Positions 28,409 through 35,481 of a DNA stretch of 64,000 nucleotides are shown here, piece by piece. Position numbers and translations under genes: made by a program. Below the pieces are notes generated by a model that worked only from the letters and a program-made list of their open reading frames with translations, was not told where the DNA came from and made no database searches. The stretch comes from Lentzea kentuckyensis (lineage in GTDB: Bacteria > Actinomycetota > Actinomycetes > Mycobacteriales > Pseudonocardiaceae): positions 1 to 64,000 of the forward strand of contig NZ_MUYM01000056.1 in the NCBI RefSeq assembly GCF_002150765.1. The letters run 5' to 3'. The first letter of the stretch is position 1. Each line of letters opens with the position of its first letter.

Positions 28409-29134
28409 GTGGACTACGTCGCGCAGATCGAGAGCCAGGCTTCGTTGATGCGTTCGGCCGCGCTGAAGGCGGGCGCGGGCGCACCGGTTCCTTCTTGTCC
28501 TGACTGGACAGTGCTGCAGCTGGTACAGCACATGGCCGAGGTGCACACGTGGGCAGCACAGGCCGTCGTCACCGCACCCGAGGCCGGCCGCCCGGAGTGG
28601 GTGAAGGCGCCACGTGACTTCGACGAGGTGTTCCCCTGGTGGGACAACGGGCTTTCGCTGCTGCTGGAGCGGTTGCGCGAGACGCCCACCGACCGTCCCG
28701 CGTGGACGTTCGACAAGTCCTTCCGCGCCGCCTTCTGGTCCCGCAGGCAGGCGCACGAGACGTCGATCCACCGCCTGGACGCGGAACTCGCGACCGGGCA
28801 CGAGCTGCCCGCGCTGGTGTTCGACCCGGAGTTCGCGGCGGACGGCATCGACGAGTACCTGACCGTGCTGGTGGCCCGCCGGATCGAGCTGGGCCGCGCG
28901 GTCTCGGCTTCCGGCCGGCTCCTGGTGCACGCCGCCGACGCGGGCCGTGTGTGGGAGGTCACGCTGACCGAGGGCGAGCCGCTGGTGATCTCTGCCGTGC
29001 ACGACTCGGCTTTCGACGCCGACGCCACTCTCGCAGGCGGGGCGGACGCCATCTACCGGGCCGTGTACGCCCGGCCGAACCACGCGATCGTGTCCGGTGA
29101 CCAGTCCCTGTTGGCGGCGCTGCCCAGGCCGTGA
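28409..29134 (+). CDS. Mycothiol-dependent maleylpyruvate isomerase-family enzyme
   Basis: A 241-residue DinB-like protein of the family that uses mycothiol (TIGR03083 type). The four-helix bundle starts with ESQASLMRSAALKAG, has the metal His in LVQHMAEVHTWAA and the HExxxHR-type metal site RRQAHETSIHRLDAE; the C-terminal SCP2-like domain ends ISAVHDSAFDADATLAGGADAIYRAVYAR. Start is GTG 28409. Presence of mshA in the window fits the cofactor. Many members act in detoxification rather than on maleylpyruvate, so the substrate is open. Confidence 0.87.
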   Translation: MDYVAQIESQASLMRSAALKAGAGAPVPSCPDWTVLQLVQHMAEVHTWAAQAVVTAPEAGRPEWVKAPRDFDEVFPWWDNGLSLLLERLRETPTDRPAWTFDKSFRAAFWSRRQAHETSIHRLDAELATGHELPALVFDPEFAADGIDEYLTVLVARRIELGRAVSASGRLLVHAADAGRVWEVTLTEGEPLVISAVHDSAFDADATLAGGADAIYRAVYARPNHAIVSGDQSLLAALPRP

Positions 29135-29159
29135 ACAGCGCAGCGAATACTCTGGGGGC

Positions 29160-30035
29160 GTGTCATCGCCTGAGCGTCGCTATGTGATCACCTTCGGCTG
29201 CCCGGACCGCACCGGCATCATCGCGAGGATCTCGTCGTTCCTCGCGGACAACGGCGGCTGGATCGTCGAGGCCGCGTACCACACCGACCCGGAGACGGGC
29301 TGGTTCTTCACGCGCCAGGAGGTCCGCGCGGACTCCCTGCCGTTCGGCGTGGACGAGCTGCGCGCGCAGTTCGGCGAGGTGGCCGCGTCGCTGGGCGCGC
29401 AGTCGACGTGGACGGTGACCGACACGGGCTCCCGCAAGCGCGTGGTGATCCTGGTCTCGAAGGAAGGCCACTGTCTCTACGACCTGCTGGCCCGCGTCGC
29501 GACCGGCGAGCTCGACGTCGAGGTGTCCGCGGTCATCGGCAACCACCCGGAGCTCGGCGACATCACCCGCGCCCACGGCATCCCGTTCCACCACGTGCCG
29601 TTCCCCGCCAACGACCCCGAGGGCAAGCAGGCGGCGTTCGCCCAGCTCCGGGTCCTGGTGGAGAAGCACGACCCGCATGCCGTGGTGCTGGCCCGCTTCA
29701 TGCAGATCCTGCCGCCCGAGCTGTGCGCGGCCTGGACCGGCCGCACGATCAACATCCACCACAGCTTCCTGCCGTCGTTCATCGGCGCCCGCCCCTACCA
29801 CCAGGCCCACCGCCGCGGCGTGAAGCTCGTCGGCGCCACGTGCCACTACGTCACGGCGGACCTGGACGCGGGGCCGATCATCGAGCAGGACGTCCTGCGC
29901 GTGCAGCACGGCGACTCGGTCGCGGACATGGTGCGCAAGGGGCGGGACATCGAGAAGGTGGTGCTGGCGCGCGGGTTGCGGTGGCACCTGGAGGACCGCG
30001 TGCTGGTGCACGGCAACCAGACGGTGATCTTCTGA
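29160..30035 (+). CDS. purU: Formyltetrahydrofolate deformylase
   Basis: Hydrolyses 10-formyl-THF to formate and THF, balancing one-carbon pools. The 291-residue protein has an N-terminal ACT domain (VITFGCPDRTGIIARISSFLADNGG) and a C-terminal formyltransferase domain with the catalytic Asn-His in NIHHSFLPSFIGARPYHQAH and the catalytic Asp in YVTADLDAGPIIEQD. GTG 29160 was chosen because it starts right before the ACT domain and lies 25 bp past the preceding stop. Last plus-strand gene of the run, with 1 bp before the convergent YbaB-like gene. Confidence 0.95.
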   Translation: MSSPERRYVITFGCPDRTGIIARISSFLADNGGWIVEAAYHTDPETGWFFTRQEVRADSLPFGVDELRAQFGEVAASLGAQSTWTVTDTGSRKRVVILVSKEGHCLYDLLARVATGELDVEVSAVIGNHPELGDITRAHGIPFHHVPFPANDPEGKQAAFAQLRVLVEKHDPHAVVLARFMQILPPELCAAWTGRTINIHHSFLPSFIGARPYHQAHRRGVKLVGATCHYVTADLDAGPIIEQDVLRVQHGDSVADMVRKGRDIEKVVLARGLRWHLEDRVLVHGNQTVIF

Positions 30036-30036
30036 G

Positions 30037-30448
30037 CTACCAGCTCTCCTTGCGGTAGACCGTTTTCTCGCTGAAGTCCTCTTCGGACTGTTCGGTCTTC
30101 CTCGGCTGCTCGGGTACCGGCGGAGCGGGAACCGAGATGTCGGTGTCCAGCTCGTTCGCGTGACTGCCGACGACCTGGCGGAACTCGCCGAGCACGTTCG
30201 CCGCGGCCTGCTCGCGGGCGATCCTCCTGAGGGCGACGATCTTGGTCGCCAGGTCGGTGTTGCCCTCGATCTTCAGGTCGAGCAGCGCACCGTTCGAGGC
30301 GACCGTGACGGTGATGGACTTGTCCTCGGTCGTCACGGTCGTGCCGGCGGATTCGAGGTTGCGGCGGAAGGCTGCGGCGTTGCGCTGGAGCTCGGCGCTT
30401 CTCGATCTCGCCAGCGATGCGGTCCAGCTCGTCCGGATTGCCGTACAT
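30037..30448 (-). pseudogene. YbaB/EbfC-family DNA-binding protein gene, frameshifted
   Basis: The N-terminus MYGNPDELDRIAGEIE is encoded from ATG 30448 (GGAG directly before it) in one frame. The rest, SAELQRNAAAFRRNLESAG followed by TTEDKSITVTVASNGALLDLKIEG and the acidic/Pro-rich tail, is in the next frame. Removing one A in GAGAAGCGC (around 30400) joins them into a protein of about 136 residues. The second frame has no start of its own before GTG 30336. This is either a genuine frameshift mutation or an assembly error. The family in actinomycetes comprises small DNA-binding proteins often near ESX-type or lipoprotein genes. It lies downstream of two lipoprotein genes on the same strand. 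Confidence 0.78.
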
Positions 30449-30533
30449 CTCCTAGCCCCCGTTCACTCGCGGTGAGCAAACCATGACGAGGAGAGAGCTT
30501 GCACAGCGAACCGGGCAAGATGAGCGGAACTGC

Positions 30534-30938
30534 TCAGCGGCCGGGTTCGAGCTCGCCGGCCTCCGAGCGCGGCCCGTAATCGCGCTCCATCTCGACGACG
30601 TCACCGAGCTCGAACCTGACGTCGTCGCTGCTCAGCACCTCAGCGCCGGCCGGTGACCTGAACGCGATCCGGAAGTCCACCCGGCGCCCGGTGCCGGTCC
30701 AGTAGTCGCGCCGGATGATCTCCATGGCCTCATCGGCCTTTGCGCGGTCGGGCACGGTCGCGGTCACGGTGAGGTACTGCCTGTAGTCCATGCCGGTCGT
30801 GTACTTCACCTCGACCGCGGTGACGCCCTCGTTCGCCTTCAGGTCGGACTCGATGCGATCCCCCAGGTCCTCGACGGTGTCGTCGGACGTGCCGCACGCG
30901 GTGAGGGGCAGCAGCGCCAGGAGCGCGAGGCGCCTCAT
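30534..30938 (-). CDS. Small lipoprotein B with RDYW motif
   Basis: A 134-residue exported lipoprotein: MRRLALLALLPLTACG gives a lipobox LTAC (Cys15). The mature part has VTATVPDRAKADEAMEIIRRDYWTGTGRRVDFRIAFRSP. The upstream neighbour has a matching RDYWRGTWRSVS segment after a similar helix, so the two are diverged tandem paralogues. ATG 30938 overlaps the neighbour's TGA (ATGA), showing translational coupling. The length of the mature domain and the repeated AD...EIIRRDYW helix suggest a small alpha/beta extracytoplasmic domain. Function unknown. Confidence 0.8.
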   Translation of the reverse strand: MRRLALLALLPLTACGTSDDTVEDLGDRIESDLKANEGVTAVEVKYTTGMDYRQYLTVTATVPDRAKADEAMEIIRRDYWTGTGRRVDFRIAFRSPAGAEVLSSDDVRFELGDVVEMERDYGPRSEAGELEPGR

Positions 30939-31360
30939 TTGCTCGGCTGCGTCGGTCGGGGTCCGTAGCTGTGCGCCGGGTCGCCGTCGAAGGTGATCTT
31001 GCCGTGGGCGATGGGCTTGGCCTCTCCCCGCTTGTCGGCGTAGGGCGGATCGTCGGTGGAGTAGACGAGGTAGCTGGTCGAGACGCTCCGCCAGGTGCCG
31101 CGCCAGTAGTCGCGTTTCGCGATCTCCACCAGGTCGTCGACGGTGGTGTCGGTGATCTTGTCCGCGTGCACGAGCGCCTCGACCGTCATGCTCTCGCCCA
31201 GGTCGAGGCCGTGGCGGTACTCGAACTGCGCGGCGGCGACGTCCTGGCGTTGTTTCCACTCGGCGACGATCTGCCTGCCGATCGTGTTGACGTCCTCGTT
31301 GAAGCCTTCGAGCACGCTGCACCCGGTCAACAGCAGGAGAATCGGTAGAAGTCTGAGCAT
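30935..31360 (-). CDS. Small lipoprotein A with RDYW motif
   Basis: A 141-residue lipoprotein. The signal peptide LRLLPILLLLTGC has its lipobox Cys at 14. The mature protein has TVEALVHADKITDTTVDDLVEIAKRDYWRGTWRSVSTSYLVYS, matching the RDYW segment of lipoprotein B. It ends in a Pro-rich tail. It is the first of three co-directional genes (lipoprotein A, lipoprotein B, YbaB-like). A strong hairpin lies immediately before its ATG and would include the ribosome-binding region. No known function. Confidence 0.8.
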   Translation of the reverse strand: MLRLLPILLLLTGCSVLEGFNEDVNTIGRQIVAEWKQRQDVAAAQFEYRHGLDLGESMTVEALVHADKITDTTVDDLVEIAKRDYWRGTWRSVSTSYLVYSTDDPPYADKRGEAKPIAHGKITFDGDPAHSYGPRPTQPSK

Positions 31361-31397
31361 CGCGCGCCCCCGCCGAGGATCTTGGCAGGGGCGCGCG
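31361..31397 (-). promoter_or_regulatory. Hairpin directly before lipoprotein A start
   Basis: Arms CGCGCGCCCC (31361-31370) and GGGGCGCGCG (31388-31397), 17-nt loop. It is 19 bp past the stop of the aminotransferase-like gene and touches the ATG of lipoprotein A, so it can serve as terminator of the first and fold over the ribosome-binding region of the second. Confidence 0.5.
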
Positions 31398-31415
31398 GTG
31401 AGTGCCGGGTGAACG

Positions 31416-32390
31416 TCAGATCTTGTTCGCGGCCCTGCCCACGGCCTCGACCAGCCACCCGGCGTCCGCGGCCGACATCACGGCGGGCGGGGTGAAGCTC
31501 ACCGTGCGGCCGCGGAAGTCGGCGAGCACGCGCAGGCGCAGCAGTTCGCCGGTGAAGATGTCGGCGGCGCGCTTGTCCGGCAGTTCGACGCCCAGGAGCA
31601 GGCCGCGGCCGGACGCGTGGGCCTTGCCCGCGACGACGGCCCTGAGCCCGAGCAGGAGTTCGTCGCCCAGCAGCTTGGCGCGTTCGACCAGCCCCTCGGC
31701 GGCGGTGACGCGCAGGCAGGCGTTGACGGCGGCCGAGGCCAGCGGCGACACGTCGTCGGAGCCGCGCCACAGCGGCACTTCGACGGCGGCCGTGGCCACG
31801 ACGGCGGCGATCGGCAGCACGCCGCCGGAGAGGCCCTCGCCGACCAGCAGGATGTCCGGGGTCACGCCGTCGAGGTCGGAGCCCCACCACACGCCGAGGC
31901 GGCCCAGGCCGGTGCGGGTTTCGTCGACGATCAGCAGGGCGTCGTGCTCGCGGCACACCTCGGCGATCGCGGTCAGGTAGCCGTCAGGCGGGCACGAGAC
32001 GCCGCGGACCGGTTCGACGAGCACGCAGGCGGGCGGGCCGGACGCGAGGACGGCGCGCAATGAGTCGATGCCGCCGTACGGGACGTCACCGGTGGTCAAC
32101 ACTCGCGGGCGGCCATTGGCCTGTGCGAGGGCAACGGCGAACTGGGCGGCTTCGGAGGCCGACGGGAAGGTGTGCACGTGGTCGAGGCCGTTGGGCGTGA
32201 CCAGGTCGAGCATCAGGCGGTCCAGCAGTGACGGCCGGCGCACCTGGCCGACCACGGCCTGCACCACGGCGGGGTGGGCGTGGCCTAGCAGGGGAACTCC
32301 GTAGCCGCCGCAGTCCAGGTACTCGACGCGGTGGGGATCTACCACTCGGGCGCCACGGGCAGCGCATCCGGTCAGCTGTTCGGTAGCCAT
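31416..32390 (-). CDS. Class III aminotransferase-like protein lacking the PLP lysine
   Basis: A 324-residue protein of the class III (ornithine/acetylornithine) aminotransferase fold but about 100 residues shorter than usual. The segment VEYLDCGGYGVPLLGHAHPAVVQAV, the conserved Asp-Glu pair in LLIVDETRTGLGRLGVWWGSDLDGVTPDI and the C-terminal small domain are recognisable. The lysine that forms the Schiff base (GK-(A/G/S)-LSGG in the family) is Glu185 in LLVGEGLSGGVLPIAAVVAT. The TxxGxEA region is only FPSASEAAQFA, and the following 50 residues are missing. Loss of the Lys predicts no transamination, so it may bind a ligand or be decaying. It is divergent from the LOG-family gene. Confidence 0.75.
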   Translation of the reverse strand: MATEQLTGCAARGARVVDPHRVEYLDCGGYGVPLLGHAHPAVVQAVVGQVRRPSLLDRLMLDLVTPNGLDHVHTFPSASEAAQFAVALAQANGRPRVLTTGDVPYGGIDSLRAVLASGPPACVLVEPVRGVSCPPDGYLTAIAEVCREHDALLIVDETRTGLGRLGVWWGSDLDGVTPDILLVGEGLSGGVLPIAAVVATAAVEVPLWRGSDDVSPLASAAVNACLRVTAAEGLVERAKLLGDELLLGLRAVVAGKAHASGRGLLLGVELPDKRAADIFTGELLRLRVLADFRGRTVSFTPPAVMSAADAGWLVEAVGRAANKI

Positions 32391-32516
32391 TGCGGGGAAC
32401 CTTTCCTGGGCAGCGCGGCCCGAGGCCGCTCGACGGGACGACGAGCGGACCTGAGTTCCCACTACTCATTCGGATTCCACGACCCCTTGGTTCGCCCGAG
32501 GCATAGGCTTTTTCCC

Positions 32517-33584
32517 GTGCGGATCGAAATCACCGACCTCGACCAACTGCGGGCAGAGCCTGACCTGCGCAAAGCCGTCATCATCGGACTGGACCTCACC
32601 CGCGAGGACGTGCGGGTGCCGATCGACGGTGCGCTGCTGCTGGGCTGCACCCTGAGCGAGACGATGCAGCGACGGGCCGACGCCGCGGGCGCGTTGATCT
32701 TCCCGGTCATCCCGGACCTGCCGTACGACGTGTACCGGTCGAAGCTCTACACGCCGGAGGAGTTGTTCACGGGCTTCGACCCGGCGAACCCGAAGTCGTA
32801 CGCGGACACCCCGGACGCGGTGATCTACAAGCACAGCAAGCAGCAGGGCCACCACCCCGATCCGCTGCACGCACTGGCAGAACGCCTGCACGACCACTCG
32901 ATCACCGAGGCGCTGGACGAGACGCTGACGGGCTCGCCGGTCGCGGTCATGGGCGGCCACGCGCTGGCTCGCGGCTCGGACGGCTACCGCAACGCCGTCG
33001 AACTCGGTGCAGCGCTGGGCAGATCCGGTTTCACGGTGCTGACAGGCGGCGGCCCCGGCGCGATGGAGGCGGTGCCGCTGGGCGTCCGGCTCGGCGAGGC
33101 CGACAAGGACGTCCTGAACGCCGTCGCGCAGGCGCCGTCGTTCGGCCACGACGACGAGTCGATCGGCCGGTGGCTGGCCGCGTTCCCGGAGGTCCCCAGC
33201 TTCGCGAAGCCGCGCACGATCGGCATCCCGACCTGGTTCTACGGCCACGAGCCGCCCAACCCCGCCTGCGAACTGCACGCGAAGTACTTCGCCAACTCGG
33301 TGCGCGAGGAAGGCCTGCTGACCGTCGCGACCGGCGGCATCGTCTACACGCCGGGCAAGGCGGGCACGGTCCAGGAGGTCTTCCAGGACTTCACGCAGAA
33401 CTACTACGGCAGCGTCGGCCCGGCCGCGCCCATGGTGTTCCTGGGCAAGGACTTCTGGACCGACGAGGTCCCGGCCGCGCCGCTGGTGCAGAAGCTGGCG
33501 GCGGGCCGGGAGGCGGAGCAGTGGATCCTCGTCACCGATGACATCGACGAGGCGGTCGAGCTACTCGTCAAATACCAGGCTTAG
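32517..33584 (+). CDS. LOG-family nucleotide-binding Rossmann protein
   Basis: A 355-residue protein. The second half has the lysine-decarboxylase-like/LOG Rossmann fold: VAVMGGHALARGSDGYRNAVELGAALGRSGFTVLTGGGPGAMEAVPLG, and GLLTVATGGIVYTPGKAGTVQEVFQDF, where the usual PGGxGTxxE motif reads PGKAGTVQE. The N-terminal 130 residues form an additional domain. GTG 32517 was chosen because upstream in-frame codons lie in the divergent promoter region. LOG proteins hydrolyse cytokinin or AMP-like nucleotides; the altered motif and added domain leave the substrate open. Confidence 0.82.
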   Translation: MRIEITDLDQLRAEPDLRKAVIIGLDLTREDVRVPIDGALLLGCTLSETMQRRADAAGALIFPVIPDLPYDVYRSKLYTPEELFTGFDPANPKSYADTPDAVIYKHSKQQGHHPDPLHALAERLHDHSITEALDETLTGSPVAVMGGHALARGSDGYRNAVELGAALGRSGFTVLTGGGPGAMEAVPLGVRLGEADKDVLNAVAQAPSFGHDDESIGRWLAAFPEVPSFAKPRTIGIPTWFYGHEPPNPACELHAKYFANSVREEGLLTVATGGIVYTPGKAGTVQEVFQDFTQNYYGSVGPAAPMVFLGKDFWTDEVPAAPLVQKLAAGREAEQWILVTDDIDEAVELLVKYQA

Positions 33585-33599
33585 GGGCGTGGCACCGGC

Positions 33600-34025
33600 T
33601 CACTGGAACTTCCACTCCGTCGTGTAGAGCTCGGTCGTGGATCCGGCGCTGCGGTTCCAGACGCCCTGGTAGCCGAACAGGGTGCTGTCCTCGTAGTAGT
33701 TCTTGTTGCACGACGCCCAGGAGCCGGCCTCGTGGCTGTTGACGCAGCGGCCGTAGCGGTACAGGGAACCGTTGCGGTAGTTCGCCCACTCCACGATGGC
33801 CGACTTGCCGTCCGACTTGCGGTCCTGCACCCACCACTTGTCGCCGCCGCGCTCGTAGCAAACCCTGACGTCTTCCTTCGCGTCAGTGCACACGGCGGCT
33901 CCCGGCGGCGTGCCGCCCTTGGTCCCGTAGTCGAGCTCGTGGTCGATGGCCAGCGCGGTGCCGGGCACCATGATGCTGATGGCGGCGGCGGAGGCCATCG
34001 AGAAGGCCACAATTGCCTTGCGCAT
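33600..34025 (-). CDS. Small secreted protein with four cysteines
   Basis: A 141-residue exported protein. Signal peptide MRKAIVAFSMASAAAISIMVPGTALA, cleavage after ALA (26). The mature part is about 115 residues, rich in Trp, Tyr and Asn (NYYEDSTLFGYQGVWNRSAGS), with four cysteines that could form two disulfides. It lies 57 bp downstream of another secreted-protein gene on the same strand, so the two are probably co-expressed. I do not recognise the family. Confidence 0.75.
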   Translation of the reverse strand: MRKAIVAFSMASAAAISIMVPGTALAIDHELDYGTKGGTPPGAAVCTDAKEDVRVCYERGGDKWWVQDRKSDGKSAIVEWANYRNGSLYRYGRCVNSHEAGSWASCNKNYYEDSTLFGYQGVWNRSAGSTTELYTTEWKFQ

Positions 34026-34082
34026 GGGAAATTCCCTTCCGTAGCGGGTTTTCCGGCTCGAACGAGACGGACGTGAGTGGGC

Positions 34083-35375
34083 TCAGCCGATCGAGCTGAG
34101 CGGAACGGCGAAGATCGCGCGCCGGTCGATGAAGGTGCCGCCGTCCAGGGACCAGGCGTGCTCGGCGACGGTCCAGAGCTTTCCGGCGGTCTCGTTCGCG
34201 CCGTGCTCGTGGTAGAGGTCCTCGCCGCCGATGGCCCAGCTGTGGGTTTTCGTGGTGTCACCGACCGAACCGGAGTACATCCAGCTGTGGCTCCGGCTCG
34301 AGCTGCGGCCGAGGTAGTAGTTGTTCTCCCAGGTCTGGACGCCCTGGATGTTGCTGCGCGGCATGGTCACCACGTCCTGCGGGACGGCCTTGCCGTTCGT
34401 CAGCACGGGCTTCCGGGTCGAGGCGTCGACCTGGTACCTGGCCACGCGGCCGCCGTCGACCGCGGCGTTGGTGCTGCGGCCGTCGCGGTATTCGCCGACG
34501 ACGAGCGTGTCCGGGGTCGTGCTGCGGTCGAGCGACAACGACGAGAAGCACATCCACGTGGCGCTGGGCACGCAGGCTCCGGGGGTGGAGTACTCGGGCT
34601 GCCGGTAGGTGGCGACCTGGGGCAGCACGTACTTGTAGTTGTGGGCGTAGTAGGTGCTGCCGCTCTTGCCGATGCTGTCCTGCGCGTCGGACACCTCGAG
34701 GAGGCGGTTCAGGTCGAACACCCGCAGACCGACCTTGGTGTCGGCCACGTACAGGTAGTTGTTCAGCCAGGCGATCCCGCCGGCGTGGATCGGGACGGCC
34801 TGGTAGTCCGGGGTCGTCGTCTTCGTCGGCTCGACCAGCAGCGCGTGCCGGTACTTGCGGTTCTTCATGTCGACGAACGAGATCCGCACGCCCTTGTTCG
34901 GCGCCGACAGGTCGTAGTACCAACTCACGAGCAGCACTCGGTTCTCGCCCCAGAGGCCGTCCTTGTCCGCGTCCGCCGAGCCGGTGATGCCCTGCGGGAT
35001 CCAGTAGGCGACCTTGCTGTCGCCGGGGTCCCAGCAGAACTTCTCGCTGCTGTGCAGGATCTGGCCGGACGACAGCGGGTAGTCCGTTCGGTCGTAGTTC
35101 TCCGGGAGCGCCTGCTGCTGCGCGGTGTTGCAGGACGCGATGTCCCGGTTCGCGTCACGCAACAGGGCGGCGACCGACGTCGTGGTGCCGACGGCGGTCT
35201 GCAGCTTCTCCGCGTACGGCTCCAAGCTCCAGTCGGGCGTCAATGCGAATGCACCCGTTGGACGGCTGTGGATTAGGTCGTCTGCCGCATCTTGGGCCTG
35301 CGCGTGCAACGCGACACCCGGCAAGGCCAGTGAAGCTACTAGTAACGCCACGTACCAGCGTCTGGTCATCGTCAC
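34083..35375 (-). CDS. Secreted protein of unknown function, propeller-like
   Basis: A 430-residue exported protein. The signal peptide is TRRWYVALLVASLALPGVALHAQA. The mature part has repeated beta-strand-turn patterns with aromatic closures (VAYWIPQGITGSADADKDGLWGENRVLLVSWYYD, GGIAWLNNYLYVADTKVGLRVFDLNRLLEVS, NNYYLGRSSSRSHSWMYSG, GKLWTVAEHAWSLDGG), typical of a beta-propeller, but I cannot name its family. Four cysteines are visible. Either ATG 35375 or 35369 may be the start. It is followed by the small secreted protein gene. Confidence 0.72.
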   Translation of the reverse strand: MTMTRRWYVALLVASLALPGVALHAQAQDAADDLIHSRPTGAFALTPDWSLEPYAEKLQTAVGTTTSVAALLRDANRDIASCNTAQQQALPENYDRTDYPLSSGQILHSSEKFCWDPGDSKVAYWIPQGITGSADADKDGLWGENRVLLVSWYYDLSAPNKGVRISFVDMKNRKYRHALLVEPTKTTTPDYQAVPIHAGGIAWLNNYLYVADTKVGLRVFDLNRLLEVSDAQDSIGKSGSTYYAHNYKYVLPQVATYRQPEYSTPGACVPSATWMCFSSLSLDRSTTPDTLVVGEYRDGRSTNAAVDGGRVARYQVDASTRKPVLTNGKAVPQDVVTMPRSNIQGVQTWENNYYLGRSSSRSHSWMYSGSVGDTTKTHSWAIGGEDLYHEHGANETAGKLWTVAEHAWSLDGGTFIDRRAIFAVPLSSIG

Positions 35376-35410
35376 TCCTGCTCAGCCCTGATTTCGTTGC
35401 GTCATCAGGT

Positions 35411-35474
35411 TTAGAGCGAGTTGAGTTGATCAGGCAGTGGCGCAGGCGCTGATCAATCAACTCAGATCAACTGG
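35411..35474. promoter_or_regulatory. Repeated TTGATC/GATCAA boxes before the XRE-nSTAND gene
   Basis: TTGATCAG (35428-ish) pairs with CTGATCAA 15 bp on, and GAGTTGA pairs with TCAACTC; a further AGATCAACT follows just before the ribosome-binding site. The cluster lies between divergent genes, one of which encodes an N-terminal XRE domain, so it may be an autoregulatory operator. Confidence 0.45.
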
Positions 35475-35481
35475 AGTTCGA

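Noticed and set aside
27611..29083. 490-codon minus-strand frame over the methyltransferase and isomerase genes
   Set aside because: Spans two clearly coding plus-strand genes and has no domain or ribosome-binding site.
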